Shown here: positions 1-10,417 of the stretch, in pieces
Numbering within the stretch: the first letter of the stretch is position 1
How the letters are laid out: each line of letters starts with the position of its first letter
Source of the DNA: Notospermus geniculatus
Taxonomy: Eukaryota > Nemertea > Pilidiophora > Heteronemertea > Lineidae
NCBI GenBank assembly: GCA_002633025.1
Contig: NMRB01000429.1
Coordinates: 205,799-269,798, forward strand
DNA length: 64,000 nt
Reading direction: 5' to 3'
Program-made: the position numbers and the translations under genes
The notes under the pieces: generated by a model
Told to the model about the DNA's origin: nothing
What the model saw: only the letters and a program-made list of their open reading frames with translations
Database searches by the model: none

Positions 1-632
1 TACTCATCATCTGACTGTGTATTAGCATAAAGGAATCAACCATAAAGGTTCAACTGACAAATTTAGCATTTTATAAATGTGGACAATATCCCTTTAAAAC
101 CCAACAGATTTGCATTCTGATGTTTCCATGTGATAGGCAAGACCCTTCTGCACATTCACTGCAAATTTTGTTGAATTCCGACTAGTTGATTTTATGATAC
201 AAAAGGTCTGAATTAATGAGAACCCCACGAACGATGTGTGTTCAGGGTCATCGGTGTACATTTGAATAGGCTGACGTACATTTGTACATGGAACACTAAT
301 TGTGCTGAAAATACCTCAGTTATCGTCAGAAATGGAATTCAAAGCATCATGTTGGCAGGTTCATGTACCTCTTCACCACAAAAAAAGTTGAAGCTCGTGC
401 CTATTACGTAAAGCCAAAATTCAGGCAGTGAGAGACATCTGGTGGCAACACAGGAAGTGTATCCCTCAGTAAGCTCATCGTTCGCAGTTAAACCTTTATG
501 GTTGATTCCTTTATGGTATTAGCGTCCAGCAGATTCTAAAAATAGCAATACGAGTCAGACGTTCGGACTACTATTATATTGATGGATACCTTTCTGTTTT
601 TAACCCCTTCGTGATTGGTGGGTTTCCTGGTT

Positions 633-1655
633 ATGATATTTATTTCAGCCTCCGAGAGCAGTGGCAGCTACCGGTCCATTACTCAATTTAAGGTGCGACC
701 GTATAAACATAAAAAGGCACGTGTTAAGTATTGCCAAAACGAAGAACTATTTCTCATTTTTACCTTCAATATTCCAACGAATCCTTATTTCAAAGGATTG
801 CCAGATTTGATTTTCGTTTTCAAACCCATGAAACATTTTCGTCCACCAAAATTGCTATTTAAACCCAAGAATCATCTTGTTGACATTGTTTGCTATAACG
901 GTAGAGTGATTATGCTGTTCAGTGAACAGTCAGTTTATAACACATGGAAAGATCTCTCGTACCAAACTGGTTCAACGCAGCTTTACAACTGGAAAGGAAA
1001 GTTCATTTCGTATGTCGTGTTTGATAACCTAAAACAGCGAGTGCGGCAGACAGAAGTTTCACCTGATCAGACGAAGATACTTCTCTGGGGAATGGCGTCT
1101 CCCAAAAAGAAGCATAACTGTGGGGGAGGCAGGTACTGGGCATTGTTTAATCTCATCGTTTTCGTAGCTCATGATTTTGATGATGGACAATCAACGAGAG
1201 TTCATTTTAAAAACCCCATCACGATAGCTTCGTTCGTGGCGGACAGACAGAACCACAACTCTATTCCTAGTGCAATGTGGAAGGACAGTGACATATATGC
1301 AAGTCATGTGTGCCATTCTCGAGTATACCTCGATATTTTCTTGGCTAGTAATGGCTCTTGGAAGAGAATCAAATCAGTGGCAATTGGCAACAAGTTATGC
1401 TTTCCTTATTATGATCATGTATACGATAGTGTCTTGTTTCCTTATGTTAGAGGTCAGATACTGCGCTACATTGTCAGGGTAATCTTTGAGAAAAATAAAG
1501 TCGACAGCATGAATAAGGTTTTCTTATATTATTTAACAACGCGAATGAAATATTGTCCATCAATAGCAACAGATAATCATGGTTATCAGCTGATATTTGC
1601 TGGAGCTCTTTGGTATAGAAGTGATTATCATTATTTGTTTCGCCTCCTGCCTTAA
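633..1655 (+). CDS. Unrecognised aromatic-rich beta-strand protein, family member A
   Basis: The frame is open from 615 to a stop at 1655; the first ATG in frame is at 633. I do not recognise the family. The protein is about 340 residues, rich in Y, F, W, V and I in alternating strand-like runs, with no evident signal peptide or zinc motif. A segment near residues 75-105 (FRPPKLL, then YNGRVIMLF) matches FRPPLKVL and YSGKIIMIQ of the ORF at 21210-22187. The last strand (PSIATDNHGYQLIF) resembles the ends of the ORFs at 15193-16212 and 31964-32974. A good 3' splice site (TATTTATTTCAG) ends at 648, so the real product may begin in an upstream exon and this may be a terminal exon. A Penelope-like remnant lies just downstream. 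A divergent beta-propeller is my inference. That this is real coding sequence is fairly likely; its function is unknown. Confidence 0.6.
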   Translation: MIFISASESSGSYRSITQFKVRPYKHKKARVKYCQNEELFLIFTFNIPTNPYFKGLPDLIFVFKPMKHFRPPKLLFKPKNHLVDIVCYNGRVIMLFSEQSVYNTWKDLSYQTGSTQLYNWKGKFISYVVFDNLKQRVRQTEVSPDQTKILLWGMASPKKKHNCGGGRYWALFNLIVFVAHDFDDGQSTRVHFKNPITIASFVADRQNHNSIPSAMWKDSDIYASHVCHSRVYLDIFLASNGSWKRIKSVAIGNKLCFPYYDHVYDSVLFPYVRGQILRYIVRVIFEKNKVDSMNKVFLYYLTTRMKYCPSIATDNHGYQLIFAGALWYRSDYHYLFRLLP

Positions 1656-1664
1656 TCTTCCAGG

Positions 1665-1967
1665 GATGATGCTGATTCGGATTATATCAGATGTGATAGG
1701 AACGTGTCTTACATTGGTAAGACCAAACGTCACTTGGCTACTAGGGTGTCTTAACACTTTTCGGATAGATCTGCCATCCTGGACCATCTGAGGGATTGTC
1801 ACACATGCAAAGTCAATACAAACATTGACAATTTCTCTGTATTGACTAACGCCCAGTCAGATTATGTGTTAAGAATTAAGGAGGCGTTACTGATTAAAGA
1901 ACAAAAGCCAGCCCTTAACAAACAGCTGGCTCAACAAGGGTCTTTCTTTTTCTTGGGGATTTTCTAA
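1665..1967 (+). pseudogene. Penelope-like element, 3' GIY-YIG endonuclease remnant
   Basis: Translation from 1665 gives the C-terminal endonuclease end typical of Penelope-like retroelements. A SYIGKTKRHLATRV core is followed by a His/Cys-bearing stretch (LRDCHTCK) and a closing helix (IKEALLIKEQKPALNKQL) before the stop at 1965-1967. An in-frame TAA near 1750, just after the YIG strand, breaks it. No reverse transcriptase is found upstream, so this is a 5'-truncated insertion, as is usual for these elements. In intact elements this domain nicks the target DNA for integration. It lies directly after the unknown ORF ending at 1655 and has no evident relation to it. The reverse transcriptase piece at 29.8-30.7 kb is from the same class but is not contiguous with this copy. 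Confidence 0.8.
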
Positions 1968-2240
1968 ATCCACCCCCTACACAGTTACTAACTGTATTAT
2001 TGCAGTTATGTAAATGCTCCAGTTTTCTTCAATTTGTAATATTTCTCATTTTACCTGATGAGGGCTAGCAGGATGCTGCCGAAAACGTTTGTACCGTGTA
2101 TATAGTGTAATATATAGATATGAATATTACATTCTGGATTTGCTCCTTTCTTTGGTTTTTTAAATGTACCTCGCTACCAAAACTCCATTACAAAGAGAGA
2201 ATCTTCATGAGATTTTCTGGTCTGCCGATAGAGTACCCTG

Positions 2241-2512
2241 TACACTCTTAGCAAAAAAGGTTCTTTAGGGGTTCTTTGTGCGTCACCAGAGGAACCCCAA
2301 GGTTCTATATAGAACCTTCTGTAAAGAACCCGAGAGGGTTCCATTATAGAACCTTTCTATCGCCAAAGAACACATAAAGGTTCCAGATAGAACCCTTTTC
2401 TGAGAGAAAGGTTCTATCTGGAACCTCTAGGGGTTCTTGACTAACTCGAGGGTTCTTAAATCAGAGGGTTCTCCTGGTGTGGCACCAAAGAACCTTTTCG
2501 GCTAAGAGTGTA
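2241..2512. mobile_element. Foldback MITE made of GGTTCT/AGAACC modules
   Basis: Termini TACACTCTTAGC (2241-2252) and GCTAAGAGTGTA (2501-2512) are perfect inverted repeats. Between them are about sixteen GGTTC-type or GAACC-type hexamer modules in both orientations, for example GGTTCTATATAGAACC, so the interior can fold into many alternative hairpins. There is no coding capacity. A non-autonomous DNA transposon is the likeliest identity. Confidence 0.75.
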
Positions 2513-2805
2513 AGTGTAGCAATCCTTTGTATACCCAAGACTGCATCAACAAACGAAGAGTTCTCTTGAGACCAAGTTCTTTTGTGCATGATGGATTCCT
2601 TCGGTAGATTTTGCGTCGTCCTCAAATGTACACGAAATGTGTCAGGTAGTGTATTACTGTATAAACTTAGCTCCTCGGGAATTTCGAGAAGGCAGATAAC
2701 GCTTCCAAAACGGTATTGCGATCTTCGAAGTGGGGGTAGCGATCGGCACCAGCATACTGAGTGTAGGTTGCAAGCAGTAAATAACTTGAACCAGACGTCC
2801 TGGCG

Positions 2806-3432
2806 CTATTTTACTTTCGTGCAGTAGATTCGCCTCGTTATCGTTTTCAAAACTTCTTTAGTATCTTCCTTGTACCTTCGTCCACCACCCAAACAATATA
2901 GGTAAAAGTTTATTGCATAATTACAGCACCACCAATCAAATAACACCCAGGATTCAACGTTAAATCTCAAATTCCAATACCCACTTGACATATCATATAG
3001 TTCTGATATTTCTGGAATGTCGAGTATGATGAAGTAAATTCTGTAAGGCAGTGACGTGATGACATAAGCGCAAGAAACGAAAATCAACATCAACGGGTCA
3101 GAAAATCAACGGGTCAGAAATCGTGTTTCCGTTTGCTTGGAACTTCCACCTTGTCGCTGCGTCTGTGACAGCCTGAGCCTCTCTCTTTCCGCCGCACGGA
3201 CAGTGATGATGATGATGATGTTGGTGATGGTGATAATCAGGAAAGGGCAGACGGCCCCAAGAACCAGTTGCAGTGTTGATATGAGGGTTTCCAACCCTTC
3301 ATAACCCGAGACGCTGACGGTGAGGGCCTCATTCACATCTATACAGAATAATTGAGACATTGTAAGCGAGACGCACACAGACGAATAACTCAGCCGATTC
3401 AAACCATAACGCTGTACTAACATAAGGGACAC
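2806..3432 (-). pseudogene. Class A GPCR exon, TM5 to TM7, with an in-frame stop
   Basis: Read on the minus strand this encodes the last half of a rhodopsin-class receptor. There is an extracellular loop with Cys, then TM5 (FLIITITNIIIIITV), a basic intracellular loop 3, TM6 (LIFVSCAYVITSLPYRIYF, with the usual C...LPY proline kink) and TM7 with the NxxxNFYLYC variant of NPxxY. A short cytoplasmic helix (RRYKEDTKEVL) follows. The frame runs through both halves but is broken by one TGA at 3106-3108. That stop sits in a 16-bp tandem duplication between TM5 and TM6. The repeated isoleucines of TM5 come from an ATG/CAT trinucleotide run at 3206-3236. TM1-2 of a similar receptor lie on the same strand at 8829-9185. 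TM3-4 were not found between them, so this is either an incomplete gene with large introns or, more likely, a decayed copy. The ligand cannot be guessed; the TM7 form resembles neuropeptide-type receptors. Confidence 0.7.
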
Positions 3433-3630
3433 ACTCTGCGTGAGCTACTGTGAAACTAATGTATTAGGCCAGCCCTGCATACCACGATATATAAATACAC
3501 ACAGCACACCTGGATGACCTAGATTTCTGTCCGCAGTGAAGTACACCTGACTGCGGACAAGATTCGCAGTGAAGTACACCTGACTGCGGACAAGATTTTG
3601 CAGTAGCTCACGCGGTGTGTGTCCCTTATG
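3421..3630. repeat. Inverted repeat with internal tandem duplication, upstream of GPCR exon
   Basis: The 30 bp at 3421-3450 (CATAAGGGACACAC, then GTGAGCTACTG) are mirrored at 3601-3630. Similarity extends outward on both sides (GACGAATAA-type sequence near 3380 and 3640). Between the arms, a roughly 33-bp unit (GTGAAGTACACCTGACTGCGG core) occurs twice in direct orientation at about 3532-3597. The element abuts the 5' end of the TM5-7 exon. Confidence 0.65.
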
Positions 3631-4344
3631 AGCATTATTCGTCTCTGTGCACCTAGCTTTAAAGCGGCGATGGCGGGTGATGTGAGGCTGACATCCCCAC
3701 ACCATCTGATCGACACCAAGCGAAATCGGTTGGCGACGCCAGTTGACCACTGCAGCACCAGACTGGGCCGTCACGCTGTACCGTGGTCGATACGTGCACG
3801 TGACATTGTCGCGCCAAACCGCGCAATGACTGTGCAAAATACAATATTTGTTTTGGCAGAAAACACCTACAATCCTGTGTGGAGGGGACGGAAACTTCTC
3901 ACCGTAAACTTATACAATTTTTGTCAATACACAAGCAAGAATTCACTGTGTCATACTCATGTTTAAAGATTTTACAGGCAATTTTAGACCGAAATTTACC
4001 TCGACAGCCCTAATGACAGGCCTGCCATGCCTACCTTCATTATATGCCATTTTCGGCGCCACAAACGCCTGCAGAGCTTGAAATTCAGTTCAGGTATGTA
4101 GATAAGATGATAGATATTGCATTTGGACAGATCATTTCAAAATGACGCCTTTTTTTAACGACCGACGCTTTTTTGAAATCAGAGGTGCTAAAGTATCTTA
4201 TCTTCGGGTGGCCTCGGTTAGCCGCGATTGTTGTTGTAATCTCGACAAGTAAACGTTGACTCCTAATGGGCCGTGTAATCCATCAAGCAAACTGTCTCCG
4301 ACTTTCTCTTTGTTTATGCGGAATATATGACTGCATTGCAGGCA

Positions 4345-4848
4345 TTACACATTAAGAGGTCAGTCTTGGAAAACTACCGACGGTGTACATGAATTATGAT
4401 TGACAGGTCATGTGGATAAATTCCGATTTTCTATTGGCAATGATTGCGGTAGGAACTTTCTGAGGTGTGTAGAAATGCGTTATTACCCCACAGACCCCAA
4501 AAAAGCCAACAGGCCTTACACTATTATGAGAAGTGTAGATTTTAGTGTCATTTTCAGGTTCAGTTTCCTGGTTCACAGAGGGAACGATCACAACATGAAA
4601 TGCTTGTCTGGGATTAGGAAAACGAACCTGAAAATGACATGCATTTGGCTTTCAGAAAAGATCAACACCACCTCGTAACAGTGTCTGTTGAGTTTCAGGG
4701 GAATCGCATTTCTGCAGACCTCAAAACGTTATGACCACTCCCACCTCAGTCATGATCAATAGGAGATTGGAATTTATCCACATGACCTGTCAATCATAAT
4801 TCATGTACACCGTCGGTAGTTTTCCAGGACTGACCTCTTAATGTGTAA
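4345..4848. mobile_element. Foldback element, about 500 bp
   Basis: The left arm starts TTACACATTAAGAGGTCAGTC and the right arm ends GACTGACCTCTTAATGTGTAA. The match continues for more than 100 bp inward and is nearly exact. A second, inner inverted pair (GTCATTTTCAGGTTC and GAACCTGAAAATGAC) sits closer to the centre, so almost the whole element can fold back. No coding capacity. A MITE is likely. Confidence 0.8.
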
Positions 4849-5089
4849 AAGAGAGTATGTCCTTTCTAGTCAGGATAATGAGGACATTACTGCGATTCAC
4901 CCCAAAATATACTTACTTCAACTGCCACTTGATATCACGCTGCAGCGTGACCACGATTCCCACCATGCTCAGCGAGCATTGTGCCGATGCGCCACATACG
5001 ATCCACTTCCTCTTCACCACGGCAGTCACGGTAAAGCGTTAATTACGGTACAGCGTGACGGCCCAGTCTGAGGACAGCGAGCCGTGGAA

Positions 5090-6480
5090 TCTCGCCAGCG
5101 ATGATCGACCAATATCAACCTCGTTTGAATTTGTGGCGAGAGGAATCTCCAACCACCAACATACAAAAACGAAAGCAAATGGCTCGCGGGGTTTGTTTAC
5201 ATTTTTGGTGGTACCTCCCATAGAGAGTGAATCTCGCCTCCAGGCAAAGCCGTGCTCCAGCCATATGCAAAACCTGTGCACATATGCGAACGTAAACACT
5301 GGGGACGAGGTTCCATTAAAAATTTCTTAAAATGGGTTAATGACAGTTTCAAATTCAGTCAGTCAAAATGTACATTTTGTACTATTTACATTGATTTGGA
5401 AGCGGTAGATTTTGCAGAATACGCCTCCGAAGTTTGGCTGTCTAATGCATTTCCCATTAAACTAAAATCATTCTTTCGCCCTTTTCTCAAAACGGCGCTT
5501 GATTTGAGGACATGTCAACAAACAACTGTCAACAAACCCCGCGAGCAATTTGCTTTAACTCGTCTGCGGAGGTTGATAAGAAGATCGGTGGCGATGAGAT
5601 CGCTTGCGATATCGCCATTATCTCACGCGATGTGCTGCATCGTGCAGGTGAATTCGGTACTAAGATAGAGAAGGGTATTCGTAATTCGAATTCCCAGGGC
5701 ACCATCATGATGCTGATCATTTCTGTAGACAAACTTCGGGGTATTTTATTCAGTTTTAAATAGGGACAGGGTAGGCTCCCTATGGGAAGATCATGCACCG
5801 TTAGATTGTACATAGTCCTCCGATGGTTTAACAATACATGGCGTGTTAATTATCCCAATGCCTGTGAACACAGCTCCGGCGCCGCAAACCGCAGCGGAAT
5901 CCGTTGTAGTGGAAACAGGCCTTCATCCAAAACCCGTTAAAAACCGCAACGCTCGCCGCAAACCACGGCGGCATCCGCAGTTGTGGATACGAGGCTTTAA
6001 GGCGGGGGCTACCTATGCCGACTTTATTGACGCTCTTTCAAAACAAGCGTCCTAACATATTCATGACAAAAAGTAACTAATTGATGTCAACCTTTATGCT
6101 TCCGTTCTGTGAAAGAATTGTTCATTTTGACCAATTACGATGGAGTTAATTAAGTTATAACAATTTGTCAAAATTTGAGTTCGCAAACAATTTTGCAGAC
6201 TTGGGATGCGACACATCAGTTTCCCACATAGTCTGTAACATACAGGCCTGATGCCTGCAGGGCCTAACGATCCGTTTTTTACGAAAGTACTTTCCATTTA
6301 ATTAGTATAAACTATTTAATGCCAAAAAAAGGCTCGATTTACAGTTCTTGAAATATTTCATATTCCCGACCAACTAACTATCCAAAAAAGGCGATCGTGT
6401 TGCCCTAGAATGCACATATGGCAATAACATCCAAAAGAAATTTTTCAAATATATGTGTCCAAAAAAGAGAAAACTTGTTT
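5090..6480. other. Region without a supported gene
   Basis: I see only short ORFs. Sequence near 5170-5200 (CTCGCGGGGTTTGTTTAC) has a loose inverted counterpart near 5520-5545 (AACAAACCCCGCGAG), suggesting an old decayed foldback element. A proline- and arginine-rich 70-codon frame at 5843-6055 contains an imperfect internal repeat (GCAAACCGCAGCGGAATCCG against GCAAACCACGGCGGCATCCG). It is more likely repeat DNA than a gene. Confidence 0.4.
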
Positions 6481-6483
6481 GGG

Positions 6484-8286
6484 AAAGGGGCTGTAACATA
6501 TTCGGGTGATTGTACGGATCAGGGATTGTGAAGCAACCGTAAGAGCTATCTTTTTGAAACTTGGGTGACATATACCTTGCCCCAAAACAACATCAATGAT
6601 ACCAAACTTTGATGCCCGGTCATTACCGGTATGTAACACCTCATTATGTAACACCCAACCAAATTGTATCAGGTTTTCAAGGATTTTCTTCAAGAAAATG
6701 GGTTCAATTGAGGTTGAAACCTCATGCTATGTTGCAGTGCATGTTGAGTGTGACAGGGGGAGGCTGACGTCTTAGCAGTTGCCATGGCAACCAACCATTT
6801 TCTGTTCTTTGACACCCATTTCATTTCATGATTGAAACCAACATCAAAACCATGCTTTTCACGTAATGTCCAGCAGATTCATTTGCATCAACGGCATGAT
6901 CTAATTATGTAACACCTAGCAACCATCATAGCAACGCTATTAGCCCTTTACATCACCAAAGAATGTCGAGTCAAATGATGATTAACAAACTCCAGTAAAT
7001 GGACAGACCAGTAGGCCTTCTGGCAGGAGACCACATTTTCATTGCAGACTGATTATCACTTATTTGACACTGTGTCTAAGCTGCAAGTTATGTAATGTAA
7101 ATAATCTTTTTTCAACCCCAATCACAGTGTGCTGCAATTATGCAAACTGATTATGTCATAGGATGGATACCTGCATAATGATACAAATGTTCCATGTCAA
7201 ACAATCAATCAATGCCAATGTTGCTGAAACACACAAACACATTGGTCAACAGAGTGAAGACGAACCCCCTCCTTGCACTATTTCATGATGGACTATCACT
7301 GTGTCGGTGGTTGGATGGTTACTTTCCGACTGAAATGCCCTCGGCTCAGCTGTAGAAATGACAAGCGTTTTTCAAAAAAGAATGCTAAAAGGTCGTCGCT
7401 ATGGTAGTTACTGGGGATAACCAAACCAAAACCAAAGACAATCAGCATCTTGGGCCGAGTATCCAGTAAAGAAGCTTTGCAAGCTGTACTTCAGCAAACT
7501 GTGAAGTTCCAAACTGACCCCATAGAGCGGAAAGACCTTTCATGGTTGCTATGGTGGTTGCTATGTGTTACATAATTAGATCATGTCGTTGATGCAAATG
7601 AATCTGCTGGACATTACTTGAAAAGCATGGTTTTGATGTTGGTTTCAATCATGAAATGAAATGGGTGTCGAAGAACAGAAAATGGTTGGTTGCCACGGCA
7701 ACAGTTGAGGAGCCACGGTGGTGTAGTGGTTCGGGCCTCCGACTAGCGGTCAGAGGATCCCGGGTTCGAATCACGCTGCTGGCGTGAGACTTTGAGCAGG
7801 TCTCTTTGCCTTACTGGCCTCTCTCCACCCAGGTGTATAAATGGGTACTGGTCGGAAATGCTCAGATTGTATGCGCTGAATGAGCAGCTCATCTGAGTTC
7901 TACTGAAAGGTTTCAGGATAGACTGGGGTTAAAGTGTGAAGTCGGATGACACCTCTACCGTTGTTGATATCGGACTATAAACCCAAACTTTAACTGCTAA
8001 GAAGTCAGCCTCCCCCTGTCACACTCAACATGCACTGCAACATAGCATGATGTTTCAACCTCGATTGAACCCATTTTCTTGAAGAAAACCCTTGAAAACC
8101 TGATACATAGAATTTGGTTGGGTGTTACATAACGAGGTGTTACATAATGACCAGGCATCAAAGTTTGGTATCATTGATGTTGTTTTGGGGCAAGGTATAT
8201 GTCACCCAAGTTTCAAAAAGATAGCTCTTACGGTTGCTTCACAATCGCTGATCCGTACAATCACCCGAATATGTTACAGCCCCTTT
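6484..8286. mobile_element. Long inverted repeat (1.8 kb) with a SINE in its right arm
   Basis: The left arm, about 6484-6940, and the right arm, about 7541-8286, are near-identical in opposite orientation. Examples are AAAGGGGCTGTAACATATTC at the left end mirrored at 8265-8286, and ATTATGTAACACC modules in both arms. The right arm is longer only because of the SINE at about 7705-7993. The spacer of roughly 600 bp has no recognisable gene. This is a non-autonomous DNA element with very long terminal inverted repeats or a local inverted duplication; I cannot name the superfamily. Confidence 0.8.
7705..7993 (+). mobile_element. tRNA-derived SINE
   Basis: A tRNA-like head carries a box A (TGGTGTAGTGG, 7719-7729) and a box B (GGTTCGAATC, 7763-7772), the internal promoter for RNA polymerase III. 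A body of about 200 bp follows, ending in an ACTTTAA-type tail. The same sequence recurs at about 52181-52640, where it interrupts a gene remnant. Here it interrupts the right arm of the long inverted repeat. The missing matching sequence in the left arm defines the insertion cleanly. Confidence 0.88.
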
Positions 8287-8560
8287 GAAAATTTCCATAC
8301 CGCTGGCAAGTTACTTATTTGTTATGTAGATTTGCACTATTCCCGCCCTTTGAGTAAACTCTGTTCGGCCACTTGTGACCAAAGCACCAGCGACAGAGCT
8401 GAACAATACCCGCAGTGGACACAAAAGATTTAGGGTCGGCACGAGCTTCTAACAACATGAGCAGTGCTTGAGAAAGGTCGTGCGTGATTTCTTCGCAGGT
8501 AACTTACAGCAATGCGCCAGTGATGCCATTCATATGTAGCGTGCTCAAACCCGCACGAGG

Positions 8561-8704
8561 CCGGTGGAGGTCAGTTCGCTTTTACACGGGAAAATAACTG
8601 ACCTGCACCTACCTCCACCCTCCCGAGACTCACGCAGCGAACTGAACTGGCCCGAGGAAGGTGGAGGTCAGTTGTTTCGCTTTTACACGGGGAAAAATAA
8701 CCGA
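8561..8704. repeat. Short direct repeat
   Basis: GGTGGAGGTCAGTT followed by CGCTTTTACACGGG occurs at about 8561-8590 and again at about 8663-8695, with a four-base difference inside. The surrounding 8290-8830 has no supported gene. Confidence 0.6.
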
Positions 8705-8828
8705 ACCCTCCTCGATCTAGTCTCGATCCGGAACGCACCGGCACCGTGTAAAAAGGGCTTATGTCATCAGCCTGTGAATGGACGTTATTGCCTTCGTACA
8801 GTGTGTCTACCTGATAGCTTACATTTAC

Positions 8829-9185
8829 TTACTTGATAAGCAGGTCGCGTCTTACGTAAATGCCGAGGCCCCACAATCTCTCTGGGAGAGGAACACACGA
8901 TGACCGTAAAAACAGCAGCAGTGTATCAGCAATTGCCATGGCTGTCATGTAGATGCATGGCGACAGGCTTCGGTTATGCTTCCTATTGGCGACAAATATC
9001 GAGATGATGTTCCCGGGGACTCCAAACGTGAAGGAGAAGATCCAGAGGTAATTGGTTACGATGTAGAAAACTTTTGTTAGCAACAAGATTAGAGAATCTT
9101 TTTCTGTTGGGGCTGTATGTGAATCAAACGTCGCCTCCCTTTCAGGATGAGATGATCCGGAACGAGGACTCACGACAAAACTCAT
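8829..9185 (-). CDS. Class A GPCR exon, TM1 and TM2
   Basis: On the minus strand this encodes the start of a rhodopsin-class receptor. An N-terminal extracellular stretch precedes TM1 (YLWIFSFTFGVPGNIISIFV) with the family's GN pair, a short basic loop (ANRKHNRSLSP), then TM2 (YMTAMAIADTLLLF) with the conserved A-x-A-D. The reading frame then runs WGLGIY into GTAAG at about 8850, a good splice donor, so the exon probably ends there and the last residues of the open frame are intronic. The start is uncertain; TTG and internal ATG codons are the only choices. The TM5-7 exon on the same strand at 2806-3432 may belong to the same gene, 5.4 kb downstream. I could not find TM3-4 between them, and the intervening DNA is full of insertions. 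Confidence 0.6.
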   Translation of the reverse strand: MSFVVSPRSGSSHPEREATFDSHTAPTEKDSLILLLTKVFYIVTNYLWIFSFTFGVPGNIISIFVANRKHNRSLSPCIYMTAMAIADTLLLFLRSSCVPLPERLWGLGIYVRRDLLIK

Positions 9186-9299
9186 TCCGATTGGTTATGA
9201 TTTTATGTGCCAAACTGGTAGTGATAAATGAAAATAAAATAGCGAGGTTATGCAGTGTCATTAATCATGTAAATTACGAATTACGAATGTGCTTCGACT

Positions 9300-10100
9300 A
9301 GGACGTCATCATTTCGACGTCTGACGTAGCGTCTTTATCTATACTAGTATGGCTGTTACTAATTATGAATTGCTTATTTTCATTTACCTGAAATGCTTGT
9401 TTGTGTTTGTCCGTTTTGCTTTTTGCTTTTTTCTTTTCTGAAGATATCGGGTAGACAAAAATGGACTGAATTTAATGCCATGAGTTCGAAAAACTCTTTA
9501 ATGAAATCTCGAAACTTTACGAGATAGTTATTATCTATAATAACTTTTTAAAAAAGGCCTAACCAATGTCTCGTTCATTTACGTGCAAACCGAAAATTTG
9601 TATATTAATGACGTTTACCTGTCGATAACTCATAGACCAGCTGAGGAACTGAAGACGCCATGCATTAGAAATTGGATTCCACTACGCATGAAATCTGCGG
9701 TATTCGTGCACTCCGCCTGAGGATATGAAGTCAGACCTCGGTCTTCTGAAACACTTTATTGGAGAATCAGGTGGCGACAACGTGTACCACCTCTCACACG
9801 ATGAGCATCGGAATATGTCTGTTATCCACACGGATCCAATGGATGATATTATTATGCAAAACATAATAAGAGCGGAAATCTCTATAACAACGAAGTGGTG
9901 AAAAAAATTGTACAACACGTATCAATTTCGGGTCCATGTCATTAGACCCATCAAGAAAACATTATAGGCGACATGTCTGATATTTCATACACGTTTTATG
10001 GGGAAAACTAGCTCAAATGAGTTCAAATTGAGATCCAATCGTAAATCACACTTCTTTAATAAATCACATAAAACAGGTACACCTCTCCAAAATGGGCTTC
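9300..10100. other. No supported gene
   Basis: AT-rich sequence with only short open frames. No repeat structure stood out on reading. Confidence 0.4.
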
Positions 10101-10162
10101 CAATGGGGAACCCGCTCACCGACAGGTCGGCGCTGCGAGCGCTTGTACCGAAACGACGTCAC

Positions 10163-10191
10163 TGACGTCATTTTAGGTGTCATTGACGTCA
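10163..10191. promoter_or_regulatory. Pair of CRE-like palindromes TGACGTCA
   Basis: TGACGTCA occurs at 10163-10170 and 10184-10191, each followed by a TTTTAGGTG or TGTTAGGTG sequence, i.e. a 21-bp tandem unit. A degenerate third (TGACGTTG) follows. This is the consensus binding site of CREB/ATF-type factors. It lies 70 bp before the 91-bp repeat of the gag element, so it could be promoter sequence of that element or of its host. Function is inferred from the motif only. Confidence 0.4.
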
Positions 10192-10260
10192 TGTTAGGTG
10201 CTGACGTTGCGTCCTGAAAAATTGCCTGAAAAATGACACAAAAGACGTTGCTTTTATCGC

Positions 10261-10351
10261 TGTCGAGAATTCTGTCAAATTTCAGTGTTATTAGCCAAAT
10301 TTTACCACCATAATTAACGTTCCCTAAAACAACATATTCTCACACCTCCAG
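10261..10351 (+). repeat. 91-bp direct repeat, left copy (possible short LTR)
   Basis: Identical by eye to 11769-11859. It begins TGTCGAGAATTC and its last bases are CACACCTCCAG, so a TG...CA boundary is possible one base in. It precedes the gag ORF. No convincing primer-binding site or target-site duplication was seen. Confidence 0.7.
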
Positions 10352-10417
10352 AAGACACCTACCGACACCGATCAAGAAACCACCAAGCCAAAACCGCCGA
10401 ACCCGCCGAAAACCACC

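Noticed and set aside
3445-3966. Frames of 60-130 codons around 3.4-4.0 kb, looked at as a possible TM3-4 exon
   Set aside because: No hydrophobic segment, no DRY-like motif, and the region is an inverted repeat with a tandem duplication.
5252-5834. Frames of 83-138 codons on both strands
   Set aside because: They overlap on opposite strands, have no recognisable motif and lie in a loosely palindromic region.
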